64,000 bases of DNA, taken from the NCBI RefSeq assembly GCF_030272615.1, contig NC_081414.1:339616502-339680501 (forward strand), given 5' to 3'. Of the stretch, positions 11,361 through 22,731 are shown one piece after another. Each line of letters begins with the position of its first letter. Within the stretch, counting starts at the first letter, position 1. This DNA is from Cryptomeria japonica (Eukaryota > Streptophyta > Pinopsida > Cupressales > Cupressaceae). The notes beneath the pieces were generated by a model. It did not search any database. It was not told the DNA's origin and saw only the letters and a program-made list of their open reading frames with translations. A program made the position numbers and the translations under genes.

Positions 11361-12714
11361 TGTTGGCATTATGATGCAATTTTGTATGATTAGTAAATTG
11401 TATGGTTGTCATTGTTGGCAACATCATCTCCTTAGTATTCATAGTCCATAGGCAGTGAGTAAACTAGGTAGTGAGTAAATTGACAGGTTGTGAGTGAATC
11501 GATAGTAAGTAAACCAGCAGGCAGTAAGTAAATTGATAAGCAATAAGTAAATTGACAAGCAGTAGACCGACAAGCAATGAAAAGACTGAAAAGCAGTAAG
11601 GAGATTGGGTAGCGGTGAGTAAATTGACATGGAAGATGTCCACTAGCTAAGCAAAGAGAAAATCGGTATACATGAAGAAATCAGCTAGATAAGTTTTGAT
11701 CGTTACATTGGAAGAGTTGGTAATCGACAGACTGGTAGCGTTCAGTTACAACCAGCTAAATCGAGATTCTTCTCTCATTCAACCGGTGGACTTATCGACA
11801 TGTTTGACTATATTGATAGAGATTCCTGCATGATTTTAGAAGCACAAATTAAGGCCTGACAACAAAATTTTGAAAGGTATGTTTTGGAGCAAAAAGATGG
11901 TGATAGACTAAAGGGTCTATAAATACACATATCTCATTCTTGAGATGGTTGTTGTCAAGGTGATTGAAGATTATGTGAAATTGGACACAGGGGGAGTTTA
12001 ACAGACTGTAGAGCCGAATGACAGAAGAAGGTTAGAGTGGAATTTTACAGAGTGGTGACTCAAGTGATAGAGAATCGACAATGTGATATTCAAGGATCAA
12101 CAAATTGACATAAGGCAGGATTGGTAGTGCAATCAGGAGATCATAGTTGTGTAGAACAGACATAACCGATGTAGATCTAGTGTAATTATTTAGTATGATT
12201 TGACCAAGCTAATGAGTAGTAGTTTTAGCAGATCATCCATCTATTTCTTTCTAACAACTGCAACATAAATCCCTTAACTAGGTGGACTTTAATAGGTCCC
12301 ATTTTAAAAATCCCTTAACCCGGTAACATCTTGATTGATGTTCTAATTCCTTTAACCAGACTACCTTTAATAGGGTAAAGGCACTAACCGACCTTGTTCA
12401 AAATCCCTTAACTAAGTGGCACTTAACTGTGTCTTTGTAATCTCCTAACAGGGATGGATCTTAATCAGGTGTACTCTAGAAAAGTACAAATTTTGTGAGT
12501 TCCTACTCACACCGTGGTTTTCTCCCTATTGGGTTTCCATGAGATAAATCTATGTGTCTTTGTGTATCTTTTCATGTATGCTTAATATTCTGCAGCAAAT
12601 GTTTACATTGGTGAATGGCTAATTAGTTCATACTTAAAGTAAAAGTATCAATTAGTAAAAAATCAATAATGTATCAATTCACCCATCCCCTCTCAGTACT
12701 GGTTGGGACTAACA
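11361..12714 (+). repeat. 5' LTR of element A
   Basis: It begins TGTTGGCATT and ends GGACTAACA, giving the TG...CA termini of LTR elements. A C-rich CACCCATCCCCTCTCAG precedes the end. U3 carries short tandem repeats (11450-11640). Repeated Pu-rich phrases such as CCCTTAAC..GGT (12270-12470) occur in the R/U5-like part, which also shares GGGTTTCCATGAGATAAATC with the 3' copy. Confidence 0.93.
11450..11640 (+). repeat. U3 tandem repeat array of about 20-bp units
   Basis: About nine degenerate units of the type GGCAGTAAGTAAATTGACA follow each other. The matching array in the 3' LTR is at 19151-19325 with a different unit composition. Tandem repeats in U3 often act as enhancer modules; here that is inference. 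Confidence 0.75.
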
Positions 12715-12716
12715 AT

Positions 12717-12728
12717 TGGTATCAGAGC
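12717..12728 (+). promoter_or_regulatory. Primer binding site (initiator tRNA-Met) of element A
   Basis: TGGTATCAGAGC lies two bases after the 5' LTR and matches the 3' end complement of plant initiator tRNA-Met, the usual primer of Ty1/copia elements. Confidence 0.93.
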
Positions 12729-12772
12729 CTAGTTCCTCTGAAGTGAAACTTGATAGCTTGAGGATAAAGATC

Positions 12773-14159
12773 ATGGAAGAGTACCGATATCATAAGCAAA
12801 TTGATGAAGCCAATGAAATCATTGCTCAGATGAAAGAGAGACTTATAAAATCTCTTGCAAAAGGGAAGGAATTAGCTCAATAACTAAATGAGAGTCGAGA
12901 TATCATAGATCAACTCTCTTAACAAAGTGGATCTGAAGAAGCTGAAGAAGCAATCTTAGAACTCATGGAAAATAACAAGAAGTTGACCAAAAAAATTACT
13001 CATCTCAAAAGAGAACAAGAAGGTCAGGCCCTGAGAATGACTGAGATATGGAAGCCAGCAAAAGTGCTGATGAAAGAAAAAGGGAGGCAGAAGAAGAACT
13101 GTCAAAAGAAAAAAGTGCCAGGAGGCTTGTTGAAGATACTTTGAGAGAAAATGATGCAATCATGATTGAGAAAGATGAATAAATGCGAGTTCCAACTCAG
13201 GAGAATGAATATATACACAAACATCTGAATGATAATGTAGAAGAAAAGGAGTAGTTGATGAAAGAGATTGAACAAATCAAGAGTGAGTTGAAAACTAAGA
13301 ATGAGGGAAATGAGAAGTTGAGAAAGTTCAATGAAAGCTTAGAGAAGGTAGATAAACATTTGAAAGCTCAAAGAAGAAAAAAGGATACAACTGACCTTGG
13401 TTACCCCAGTTCAGGGCCTATGGAAACTGAAGAATCATCTAAATCCAAAAAGATGAAGGATGATAAAAGAAACCATCCAGAAGCAAAAAGTATGAAGCCT
13501 TCCAAATTCTCTTATAGTTATTGTGGTAAGTTGGGTCATAAGACCAATGCCTATAGAAACAAACTGGTTAGTCAAAAGAAGTCTTTCACCTTTGATGGTT
13601 ATTGTCATAATTATCATAAGTATGACCACACTGCTTATGAGTGTAGATCTTAATCTAGCAGTATGCCAAATGGAAGAAGATTTACTGGACATTGCTTCAC
13701 ATGCAATAAGTTTGGACATAGATCTAAAGAATATAGGTTCAAGACAAATATATCAAAACATTATTCAAACTGATTAGTCCTATCAAAAGGGGTAATCAAA
13801 TGAATGGCACTTGTTTCACGTGTGGTAGTCTTGGTCATGATGCAGAAAACTACGAAATGAGAATGGGTCAGAGAAATAATTCAGGACCATGGAGGACAAC
13901 TGGCATAGCATGCTTTAACTATCATAAGATTGGCCACTTAGCCAGAGAATGTAGGAGCCGATCCTACAACCGGTTTGTAGACAAGAACCGGTTTAGCAAG
14001 AAGAAAGAGCAAAATGACCTGAAAGGAAAGAAGACAACTGAAGAAATAAGAGATGAAATGAAAAAGACATGGATCAAGAAGGATGAAGGAAAAGAAGGAC
14101 AAGGACATTCTAAAACCAAGTCATCATCCATCGATGATGACAATTCCACTTCTAACTAG
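12773..14159 (+). pseudogene. gag of element A (coiled coil + up to five CCHC-type knuckles), frame-shifted
   Basis: The ATG at 12773 opens MEEYRYHKQIDEANEIIAQM, a charged coiled-coil start. Stops and shifts follow in 12880-13250, with a long open part at 13255-13653. Zinc-knuckle units are visible: YSYCGKLGHKTNAY, YCHNYHKYDHTAYEC, CFTCNKFGHRSK.Y, CFTCGSLGHDAENY and CFNYHKIGHLAREC. Most have lost one or more of the Cys/His ligands. A Lys/Glu-rich tail ends at the stop 14157-14159. The protein would coat element RNA in a virus-like particle. The coiled-coil N-terminus is unlike the usual copia UBN2-type gag of elements E and F. Confidence 0.85.
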
Positions 14160-14614
14160 GCATACCGATGCCTAGGGGGAGAACATATGGTAAGATTACT
14201 CTTGAATCCCCCCAACAAATGTAAGGATGTGTTTATCTGAATAGTTGTGATGCATAAAATTTGGTCTAAAAGTTCTTAATTGAATTTTTTCCTATGAGTT
14301 ATTTATTTGAGTTTCGGTATCGACAACAAATAATCAGTGAAGTTAAATCGGTGTACTTTAAGTTGTGAGCTTTAAATCTAACCATTGGATTCTAGTGCCA
14401 ATAAATCTCCACAGATAAATAAGGAAATATTAGCACATTTTCATTTACACTAACTTCTTGTCAACTTTCTTGAGCTCTTGTGCAATCAAAGGCGATTTGA
14501 AAATTTCCAAAGCTTTGTTTGTACAGAAAATTCAAGCAGAGCGATAGTGGTGTTTGGTATTTCCTAGGGAAGGGTTTTCAACCACGTTTGAGAAAATCTT
14601 GTTTGAAGGTCATC
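14160..14614 (+). other. gag-ORF2 spacer of element A
   Basis: Non-coding spacer of 455 bases. No clear TATA box is seen at the position where B and C have one. The immediate start context CATCATGG matches that of ORF2 in B and C (ATCATGG). Confidence 0.5.
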
Positions 14615-16763
14615 ATGGCAGCACCATTATCAACTCTTGTGTTGGTTGAAGCTATTAAGGAATCCCAACTTGAGTTCAAGTTGCACCTGATGAAAGTCGG
14701 TGAAATCGACAAGACCGGTGCTTTATCATCTATGCCCTCCAGTGTATTGTTGTTAGAAGATATTATCTACTACATTCATTGAGAGCTCAAAGAACTTGGA
14801 GATAAGTTCATTCAAAATGAGTTTGATGGGTTCTGTGACAATGATAAATTGAAAGTAGAATTTCTATCTCTGAAGACAAAGGGTTTGGCTAATGCTATTG
14901 ACTTTCCTGATCAGTTTCATGGTGACTAGGTTAGAGATGTACTAAGCAGGATTCATGATCAATTTATGTGGTTGGAAGGTAATGCACCAAACAAGATCAA
15001 AAAGGAGGTGATTCAAAGAGTGACAGGGTTCAGTGCAACAGGTGAAGCATTAACCCTAACAATGATTTCATCAAAAAAAGTTACCCAGTTAACCAAATCC
15101 TGGTTTGATAGTAGAGAAATGACAATCACCCATATCAAGGATGTCAAAGTAAGATTTGCCTCTGTAGTTTTGGGATACATGGTTTATCAATCAAGCTGGA
15201 TGAATAGTGTGTCAAGTGGTGTCATCCATGCTAGATACCAAATTATCAAAGAGAATGCAACATGTGATATATGCAGGATGATTCAAAGTCAATTCATGGT
15301 GAACATGGAAAGAATAAAGAAGGATAAGAAGCAGTCTTTCAAATATGGCTCTCTACTGGTATGTATATTTTTCTATGTGCAAAAATATTTTCCTGGTAAG
15401 GGTAGTGTAGTATGGTCACAGGAGAAGCCTATCATGGTTCATATAGGTGAAATGATTAGGGATCTGGGAAATAAATTTGGGGAAGAAATGTGGGGATATT
15501 TCAAGGAACTCCAAACTAGAATGCACAAGAGGGAAATAATTCCAACTGGAATAGTGTAGAAATACAAGAACAACATTTGTTTTCTTGTAGATACAAATTG
15601 TTGTATTATCGAAGCAGTTGAACCCAGAAAACTTTGGGTTCCACCTATGGGGTATGAGGTTGCAACAGATCTAGTTAAAATTTATATCAATATGCTTCTA
15701 TCTAAACTGGTAGACTTGAAGGCAAAGAGGTTTGGAACTTATGAGGAGGCAAGCTCTAAAATAAAACAAGAACTTCAGGTGCCTATCATTCTTAAGAAAA
15801 GTAAAGAAAATGATTGATACCCTTGACAATAAATATGGAGGTGAAGCATCTGGTGCCAATACCTCCACCAATGTGAGTGAGCAAATAGGGGCCACACTTG
15901 CCAAAGATGAAGAACTAACTGGTGGAAATAAGAAAGTGACAAAAACAAATCCAAAAGGGACTGTAGAAACTAAATCGGAAACATACACAAAAGAAAAGAA
16001 TCTAGGTACTCTGATATCTTCACAAAGCAAAGACAAACCAGTAGGAGTAACTTACACTAGAAAGAAGAAGAGTGATCCAAATCTTAAAGAGGATAAGAAA
16101 TAAGGTGACATTGTATCAGATGTGCAAATAAAGGAGGTTCAAAGAAGTGAAAGAAACAAAGCTCCAGCAATTGATGAGTTGGTGCATGGGATCAAAGAAT
16201 TTGGAGGTCTGGGTGGTGTTGGAAAGATATATTCCATCAGTAACGAAGAAGACAAAAGGAAAACTAAGGAAGCCCTGATTTGGAACTTGCATAATTTGTA
16301 GGAATCCTAGTAAATTATATGGGATTATCCCATCAGACCTGCTAGATCACATTGAAGGAAGATGGAAGACATCTCTCACTACTGAAAAGGAACTTAGAAT
16401 AAAAGAACTCATGGAAGTGCAACATGACTTATACATTGAACAAGCTTAATTGGTGGTTGAACTATGCATTCAACATTTAAAAATAAGAAATAGAACTGGG
16501 AGAGTGGCAGTAGGAGAAGTGGGAGGAGTACATGCTGAAGGTGTTTCCTTGTGGAAGGAAATTATGAACTAGCAAAATAAAATTGAAGAAGAAATTGAAA
16601 AAGAAACAAAACAGGACAAAGTTGCAGCTGTCCTTGTTAAAGGAAAAACCAAGGAAAAAGACTCCACTGAAGATTTTGATACCTTCTCGGTTGAGGACAT
16701 AATAGGAAATGTTGTGTCAAACATCCCCAATTTGGTAAAGGGTATTAAAAAATTGGTTCATAT

Positions 16764-17577
16764 TGTTAGAATTCCCATAGATATTGAGAGGGAGGGGGGG
16801 GGGTGCGAATCAGTATCTAACCGTTAATAGGATTTTCTTAACTTAAAACATGTAGAGCATATTAATACAGTGTACCGGTAAATAGAAAGTAATGCAATAA
16901 ATAGAGATAAAAGCAACCACATGAAAAACACACCATAACACAGTAGTTTAACAAGGAAACCCGGTGTGGGAAAAACCTCGGTGGGATTTGTGACCCACAA
17001 TATTCACTTACTGGCCAATAAGAGAATATTACTACTACAAGAGGGGCCTGCACATGCCAGAACGCCAAGTGCCTAGAGCTCACCACTCAATTACAAAATG
17101 GGAAGTCTCATTGACTTACAAAATGGATTATATAAATCCAATGTGTTTTACTGCTTCAAAATAGCATCTACTATGCCAGATCCAGTACCAGTTTATAGCT
17201 CTGCTTCTTACATAAATCCTTAACCTATAATTCGCATAATAGGTCTGCCTTATTTCACCTAATTACATTCCTTCATGCATTTTATAAATTTTCTATAATG
17301 ATCTCTTATATATATGAGTCATTTTACAACTTTCAAAGTCGGCTTAGAATGATTTTACAATAATAAACAAAATATATTATCAACAAAATTCTTGTCGGCT
17401 TCTGTGCTGGTATGCTTCCTTTCACTGTCGGTGCCGGTGGTCTATGTGTTGGTGTAGAATTTGACTTTGCTAGTGCTAGTGGATTGTCTTGTCGGTGTCA
17501 TAGGATTGTAAGGTTGCCATCAATGAGAAAACCTTCAATCGCCTACAATGTCTCATTGGAGTGTGCATTTGCCAACA
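16764..17577 (-). repeat. Solo LTR of the B/C family inside ORF2 of element A
   Basis: In minus orientation it begins TGTTGGCAAATGCACACTCC at 17577 and ends CTAACA at 16764, matching the LTRs of elements B and C along its length. It is flanked by perfect catat duplications (16759-16763 and 17578-17582). Joining the flanks restores A's frame (VHI then SPVKE). So a B/C-type element inserted into A and later recombined to a solo LTR. Confidence 0.92.
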
Positions 17578-17700
17578 CATATTTCACCGGTGAAGGAAAC
17601 TGATAAAACTAAGCTTTCCGGTCAAGATGAAGTGTTAGTTGAAGACATTCCTTATGAGGATACACCTCATAGAAACATTGACACCAAATCTTAATCTCTC

Positions 17701-17995
17701 TCAAGAAGCAAATGAGGAAGAAAAAAAGATAGAGGAAGAGAAGAGAACAGAGGAAGGAAATGAGGAAGAGAAGAAAACAGAGGAAGGAAAAGAGGAAGAA
17801 AAAGAGGAAGAAAAGAAAGTAGAAGAAGGAAAAGAGGAAGAAAAGAAGACAGAGGAAGAGAAGTGAATAGAGGAAGGAAATGAGGAAGAAAAGAAAACAG
17901 AGGAAGGACAAGAGGAAGGAAAGAAATCAGAGGAAGGAAAAGAGGAAGAGAAGAAAGCAGAGGAAGGAAAAGAGGAAGAGAAGAAAAAGGATAAC
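17701..17995 (+). repeat. Coding minisatellite, Glu/Lys repeat
   Basis: About ten units of roughly 30 bases (GAGGAAGAGAAGAAAACAGA-like) encode EEEKKTEEGK-type decapeptides within ORF2 of element A. One unit contains a TGA (near 17864). The complementary strand gives spurious long Ser/Leu/Phe frames. Confidence 0.9.
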
Positions 17996-19070
17996 ACAGT
18001 AGTGATGGATACCGCTCTAGCAAAGAGGAAGTTAGACTTAGACAATGAAAGTGAAAATAAAAAGGTAAGAATCATCACAACAACTAGCTCAAAAGTTGAG
18101 ACTTTAGAAATGGAAGAAGGAATAGATGGAGAAGAAGAAGGTGACTTGGTCATTGATATAAAGAAAATGACCCCTAAACAGTTGATGAAAGTGTTAGAGA
18201 AACTGAGAATCCAAGCTGAAAAGGTAAAACTGGGAGAGAAGAAAAAGAAGGCAAGAATCCTCACTTCTACCAAAATAATTCTCTCTGATCTCATCCTGGA
18301 TATTGTAGTTGATGATACTGCACCCATTATTGATCAGTTGGATACTCTAGTTAAAGAAATCAGTTCAGAGGCAACCGATGTGGAGAAGGTTGCAGTAAGG
18401 CAATATGAAACAAAGCGAGGAGATAACCTAATGGAGTAGATAACAATTGGAAAAGTTGCTTTTTCCACCAAAATAGAAGAAGTTAAGACCATACTACAGC
18501 AAGTTGGTCAACTACTGATGAAATCTTCAAACTTTCTTGTTTTAATTAAAGACTTAGAAGATAAAAAAAATCAGATTCAAAACAAGATTCAAGATCTTGT
18601 ACACTCGTTTGATCCCCTTAGTAGTTCAACATCAACCTTTACTAGAAAAGTCAAGATACTCAATCATAAAATTAGAAGGTTGAAAGATGAAGAAGAAAAA
18701 AGAAGTCTTAGTTTGTTAGAGCTCCAGTTCTATTTAGCACCAAGTATTGATTTCATGCAACTAAACATTAATGAGGCAGACCGCCTAATACATGCACCTG
18801 ACTGTAAGATAGATGATGATATGGAGGTATTCATTGTAGTATTACATGGCCACTTCACTACCATGAAACAAATTTAATCTTCATGGGAATCTTCCTTAAA
18901 AGTGGCTAAAGAAAATTTTAAGGAGATTTTGGCTTGATTTTGACAAATCTTCCTGGATAGAATTTGTCATTGATGGCAAAAGGGGGAATTTTGGAATCTT
19001 GTCGAGAATAGGGGCCATGGAACTATCACAATAGTTTGTAGAATTTTCCACCAATGCCAAAGGGTGAGTT

Positions 19071-20390
19071 TGTTGGCATTCTGATACAATTTTGTATGAT
19101 CGGTAAAATTGTATGGTTGTCATTGTTGGTAGCATCATCTCCTTAGTCTTCACAGTCCATAGGCAGTGAGTAAATTGGTAGGTCATGAGTGAATCGACAA
19201 GCAGCAGACCGACAGGCAGTAAGTAAACCGACAGGAAGTAAGTAAACCGGCAAGCAGTAGACCGACAAGAAATGAGAAGACTGCCAAGCAATAAGGAGAT
19301 CGGGTAGCAGTGAGTAAATCAACATGGAAGATATCCACTAGCTAAGCAAAGAGCAAACAGGTATACAGAAAGAAATCGGCTAGATAGGTTTTGATTGCTA
19401 CACCAGAAGAGTTGGTAACTGATAGACTGGTAACGTTCAGTTACAACCATCTAAATTGTGAGTCTTCTCTTAGTCAACCGATGCATGTTCGACTATATTG
19501 GCAGGTTTCTTGCATGATTTCAAAAGCACAAATTAAGGCCTAACAACGGAATTTTAAAAGTTATGTTTTGGAGGGAAAAGTTGGTGATAGACTAAAGGGT
19601 CTATAGATACACATATCTCATTCTTGAGATGGTTGTTGTCAAGGTGATTGAAGATTATGTGAAATTGGACACAAGGGGAGTTTAAGAGACTACAAAGCCG
19701 AATGATAGAAGACCAATAGAGTGGAGTTTTACATAGTAGTGACTCAAGTGACAGAGGACTGACAATATGATATTCATAGATCAGTAAAACATAAAAAGGT
19801 AGGAATGATAGTGCATTCAGGAGATCAGAGTTGTGTAGAACAGACACAACCAATGCAGATCTAGTGTGATTTTTTATTGTGACCTGGCTAGGCTAATGAG
19901 TAACAATTTTAGCAGATCATCCTTCTATTGCTTTCTAACAACTGCAACATAAATCTCTTAATTGGTTGGACTTTAATAGGTCCCATTTTAAAAATCCATT
20001 AACCGGGTAACATCTTGATTGATGTTCTAAGTCCTTTAACTAGGCTACCTTTAACAAGGTGAAGGCACTAACGAACCTTGTTCAAAATACCTTAACCGGG
20101 TAGCACCTAATAGTGTCTTTGTAATCTCCAATGGCTCTTAACTGGGCATACTCCAAAAGAGCACAAATTTTGTGAGTTCCTACTCACACCATGGTTTTAT
20201 CCCTATTGGGTTTCCATGAGATAAATCTTTGTGTATTTGTGTATCTTTTCATGTATGCTTAATCTTATGTAGTAAATGTTTACATTGGTGAATGATTAAT
20301 TAGTTCATAGTTAAAGTAAAAGTATCAATTAGTAAAAACCTATTATTTATTGATTCACCCCTCCCCTCTCAATACTGGTTGGGACTAACA
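19071..20390 (+). repeat. 3' LTR of element A
   Basis: It begins TGTTGGCATT, ends GGACTAACA and is followed by the duplicate ctatc. The purine-rich segment AAAGGGTGAG just upstream (19059-19068) is a weak polypurine tract. Relative to the 5' LTR there are several short indels, mainly in the U3 tandem repeats and near 20125, so the insertion is not recent. Confidence 0.93.
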
Positions 20391-20835
20391 CTATCATGTT
20401 TTAAAATTTACCCTTGAATCCAAACTTTCTTAGGACTTCAAAGAGAATTTCCAAGAAACTCTATCATAATATTTTGAAATGTCTAATTTGAAGGCAATAG
20501 AGGGCACTTTTTTACTATCCATTGAGTGTACTAGTTCATGTGCAACTATAACTGCATTGATAATGTGCCTCCCTTTGACAAAACCTTTTTGGTTGACTAA
20601 GATCATCTTATCAAGCAATAGTTTGAACCTATTAACCATAAGCTTTGAGATGATTTTGTGTAGAGTATTGCACAGGCTGATAGGCCTAAAGTCCTTTATG
20701 GAAGCAACATTATCATTTTTTGGAGTTAAAGCAATGAAGGTTGAGGAGTTTACCTAACCTGAAGAAGTCCTTAACTAGATGATATATATCTATTAACATG
20801 GCTAAAGTTGGATTACCAACTCTCTTTGATCAATG
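20391..20835 (-). pseudogene. LINE RT N-terminal part, other half of the LINE at 9050-11360
   Basis: On the minus strand, from about 20830 down: NPTLAMLIDIYHLVKDFF, NSSTFIALTPKND, DFRPISLCNTLHKIISK, VNQKGFVKGRHIINAV, AHELVHSMDSKK and KLDISKYYDRVSWKF. These are RT fingers and the first palm motif of a plant LINE. It stops at the element A insertion and resumes at 11360. The 5' end beyond about 20835 is missing. Confidence 0.88.
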
Positions 20836-21298
20836 CAAAATAGAATGTTGAGCATCCTATCCTCTCTTATGTAAGAAAATCCCTAATATTGTTTTAGATG
20901 ATCGAAAGGGAAAACCTCAAGGTTCCAAATGTTAGGTCTTGAGTGTGGGATAACTCAATGATTGATGTGTTTTGCTGGTAATACAAGGGGTTTACATTTA
21001 CAATAAGTTGGTCTACATTTGACAATTCTATGATTCTTGGCCTTGAGAAATAAAAGCAAAAGGGAATGGTTTAGGAGACCTACGTGCAACGATAGAAATG
21101 GCTAGTGTTGCGGGTAGACAAATTTCAAATAAACTAACCCCTGTTTCACCATAAATATACTCACAACTTCATAGATATAGTGAAAGATCCAAGGGAACGA
21201 AGGATTTTTAGACTACATGATTTCATTCAGGCACCCAATTCTGGTGTAGCCCAAAACAAACACCTGCAACTGAGTGATACATGGTATCCTACAATCAA
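20836..21298. other. Unassigned sequence
   Basis: Between the LINE fragment and a solo LTR. No coding motif or repeat end is recognised. Confidence 0.5.
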
Positions 21299-21303
21299 CA
21301 TAC

Positions 21304-22637
21304 TACTGGCAACAACAATGAAGGAAAACTAAGAAGGGGGTTGAATCAATTTTCACTGGATCTACAAACTTAACCACAAATGCAAAACTGATAAACTGCA
21401 GTAACAACAAGGATAAGCAAATAGATAACACAACACACAACACCAAGATTTTGACGTGGAAAACCCGGTTAAGTGAAAAACCATGATGGGAACCTACCCA
21501 CAATAAAATGATACTCTGTAGTAGTATGTGAAAATATTACAATGGGGAATGCACATGCATTCAGACACACTTCCTATAGCTCACTGCTCAAGATACAATA
21601 ATCTGGAAGGCTGCAACCCTCAGGGAAATCTCACTGACTTACAACAAGATCTAGACTACAATTTGACAGGAATGAACTACAATAATAACATCTCCATTTA
21701 TGCCTTATGACAGTTCCAATTAACCATAATTGTCTACACTGCAACAACAAACTCTGATCAATACACCACACCAAAGGAAGAATCCTTGTTCGCATATACA
21801 CCACTCTTTGATTATGCAAACACAACCTCGATACCTAAATTACATGACAATATCACCTATTTATACAATTCATCAACCTTGACAACAAGGTTGATTAAAC
21901 CCTCAACTCACAATTACAAAATTACATTACACGATACAAAGATTGACCACTAGACCAATATAATGATATACATGACATAACATGGTCCTAAATCAAATTT
22001 CCAAATTCTCATCACCAACGGTAATCACACCAAGATTTACCACAACACACTACACCACCAAGAAAACTGCATAACGTGAAGAACATCACCAGATCAACAC
22101 AATCACCAAAATCTTGCACAACGATCAATGTAGATCATAAAAAAAAAAAGGAAATGATTAGGAAATGCCAACAAGCATTTTATAATCATCTATAATAGCT
22201 ATACCAACACCACTTATGAAATCTTCATCGATCATCTGAACCTCAAGAACACTCAAACAACAACAACTATCATGAAGAAAGATAACTTGCAGAACACCAA
22301 ATCATGAAACATCTGAAATGAACATACATAAGACCATCCCAAACAATCACCCAAAAATTCAGCTCAATATCTAATCACACCGGAATATACTGGAGGAAAT
22401 AGTGAACTCTGCAAAGAACTGATTAAAAAAACAATCTGCAAGACGGATCATATGATATGATCAATTAAGCTTTTTGGAACACCAAAACCAACACCAAAAG
22501 ATATAATGATACTAGAGATATTCCATACACCAAATAATAATCCCAATAAACCAATTTGCAATCACTAGAACAATAAATTATAGGAATATGATGATATCAA
22601 TGACAATAACATATCCTAGCAACAACAATGTCCAACA
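21304..22637 (-). repeat. Solo LTR of the element F family
   Basis: In minus orientation it starts TGTTGGACATTGTTGTTGCT at 22637 and matches the LTRs of copia element F (33858 and 46452), including the CCTATAGCTCAC block (reverse of GTGAGCTCTAGG) near 21573. Perfect catac duplications flank it (21299-21303 and 22638-22642). The 3' terminus is TA instead of CA, a single transition. No internal region is present. Confidence 0.9.
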
Positions 22638-22726
22638 CATACCACTAATGGTATGAACTTGAAATTCATTAAATACCCTCACACTTCACTATGAAGATCA
22701 TTGAACTCTAATTCTAAATAGTTGAA

Positions 22727-22731
22727 GAGAA
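22727..22731. repeat. Target site duplication of element B (left)
   Basis: gagaa precedes the 5' LTR, and gagaa follows the 3' LTR at 29381-29385. Confidence 0.92.

Larger units (their letters stand above)
14615..18877 (+). pseudogene. ORF2 of element A: unknown retroelement protein, split by a solo LTR
   Basis: Start chosen at ATG 14615 (MAAPLSTLVLVEAIKE) by alignment with ORF2 of B and C. Shared landmarks in order: GALSSMP...IIYYIH.ELKELGD; KKEVIQRVTGFSATG; VRFASVVLGY; NSVSSGVIHA; IKKDKKQSFKYGSLLVC; PGKG; KYKNNICFLVD; EPRKLWVPPMGYEV. After 15800 the frame is broken several times; fragments include YGIIPSDLLDHIEG and VVELCIQHLKIRNRTG. It resumes past the nested LTR with a Glu/Lys repeat (17700-17990), a basic KRKLDLDNESENKKVR stretch that could be a nuclear signal, and a coiled-coil C-terminus ending at 18877. 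No enzyme motif is recognised. Confidence 0.75.
11361..20390 (+). mobile_element. Element A: complete non-autonomous LTR retrotransposon, gag + ORF2, no pol
   Basis: A 9,030-bp element with paired LTRs (11361-12714 and 19071-20390), perfect ctatc target duplication, tRNA-iMet primer site at 12717, gag at 12773-14159 and a long ORF2 at 14615-18877. No integrase, reverse transcriptase or RNase H motifs occur on either strand inside. It has landed in the RT domain of a minus-strand LINE: joining 11360 to 20396 restores the LINE order YDRVSW... to QCVTTPN...LLNGSPSG. It must have used another element's enzymes. A minus-strand solo LTR (16764-17577) later inserted into ORF2. Confidence 0.9.

Noticed and set aside
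12717-12728. TGGTATCAGAGC sites as possible tRNA gene pieces
   Set aside because: Each lies two bases after an LTR end and has no cloverleaf around it; these are primer binding sites.
17609-18327. Long minus-strand frames of Ser/Leu/Phe repeats
   Set aside because: They are the complement of the Glu/Lys minisatellite in ORF2 of element A and have no independent support.
21150-22700. Short plus and minus frames suggestive of a host gene between elements A and B
   Set aside because: The region is mostly a solo LTR with perfect TSD; the frames are short and motif-free.
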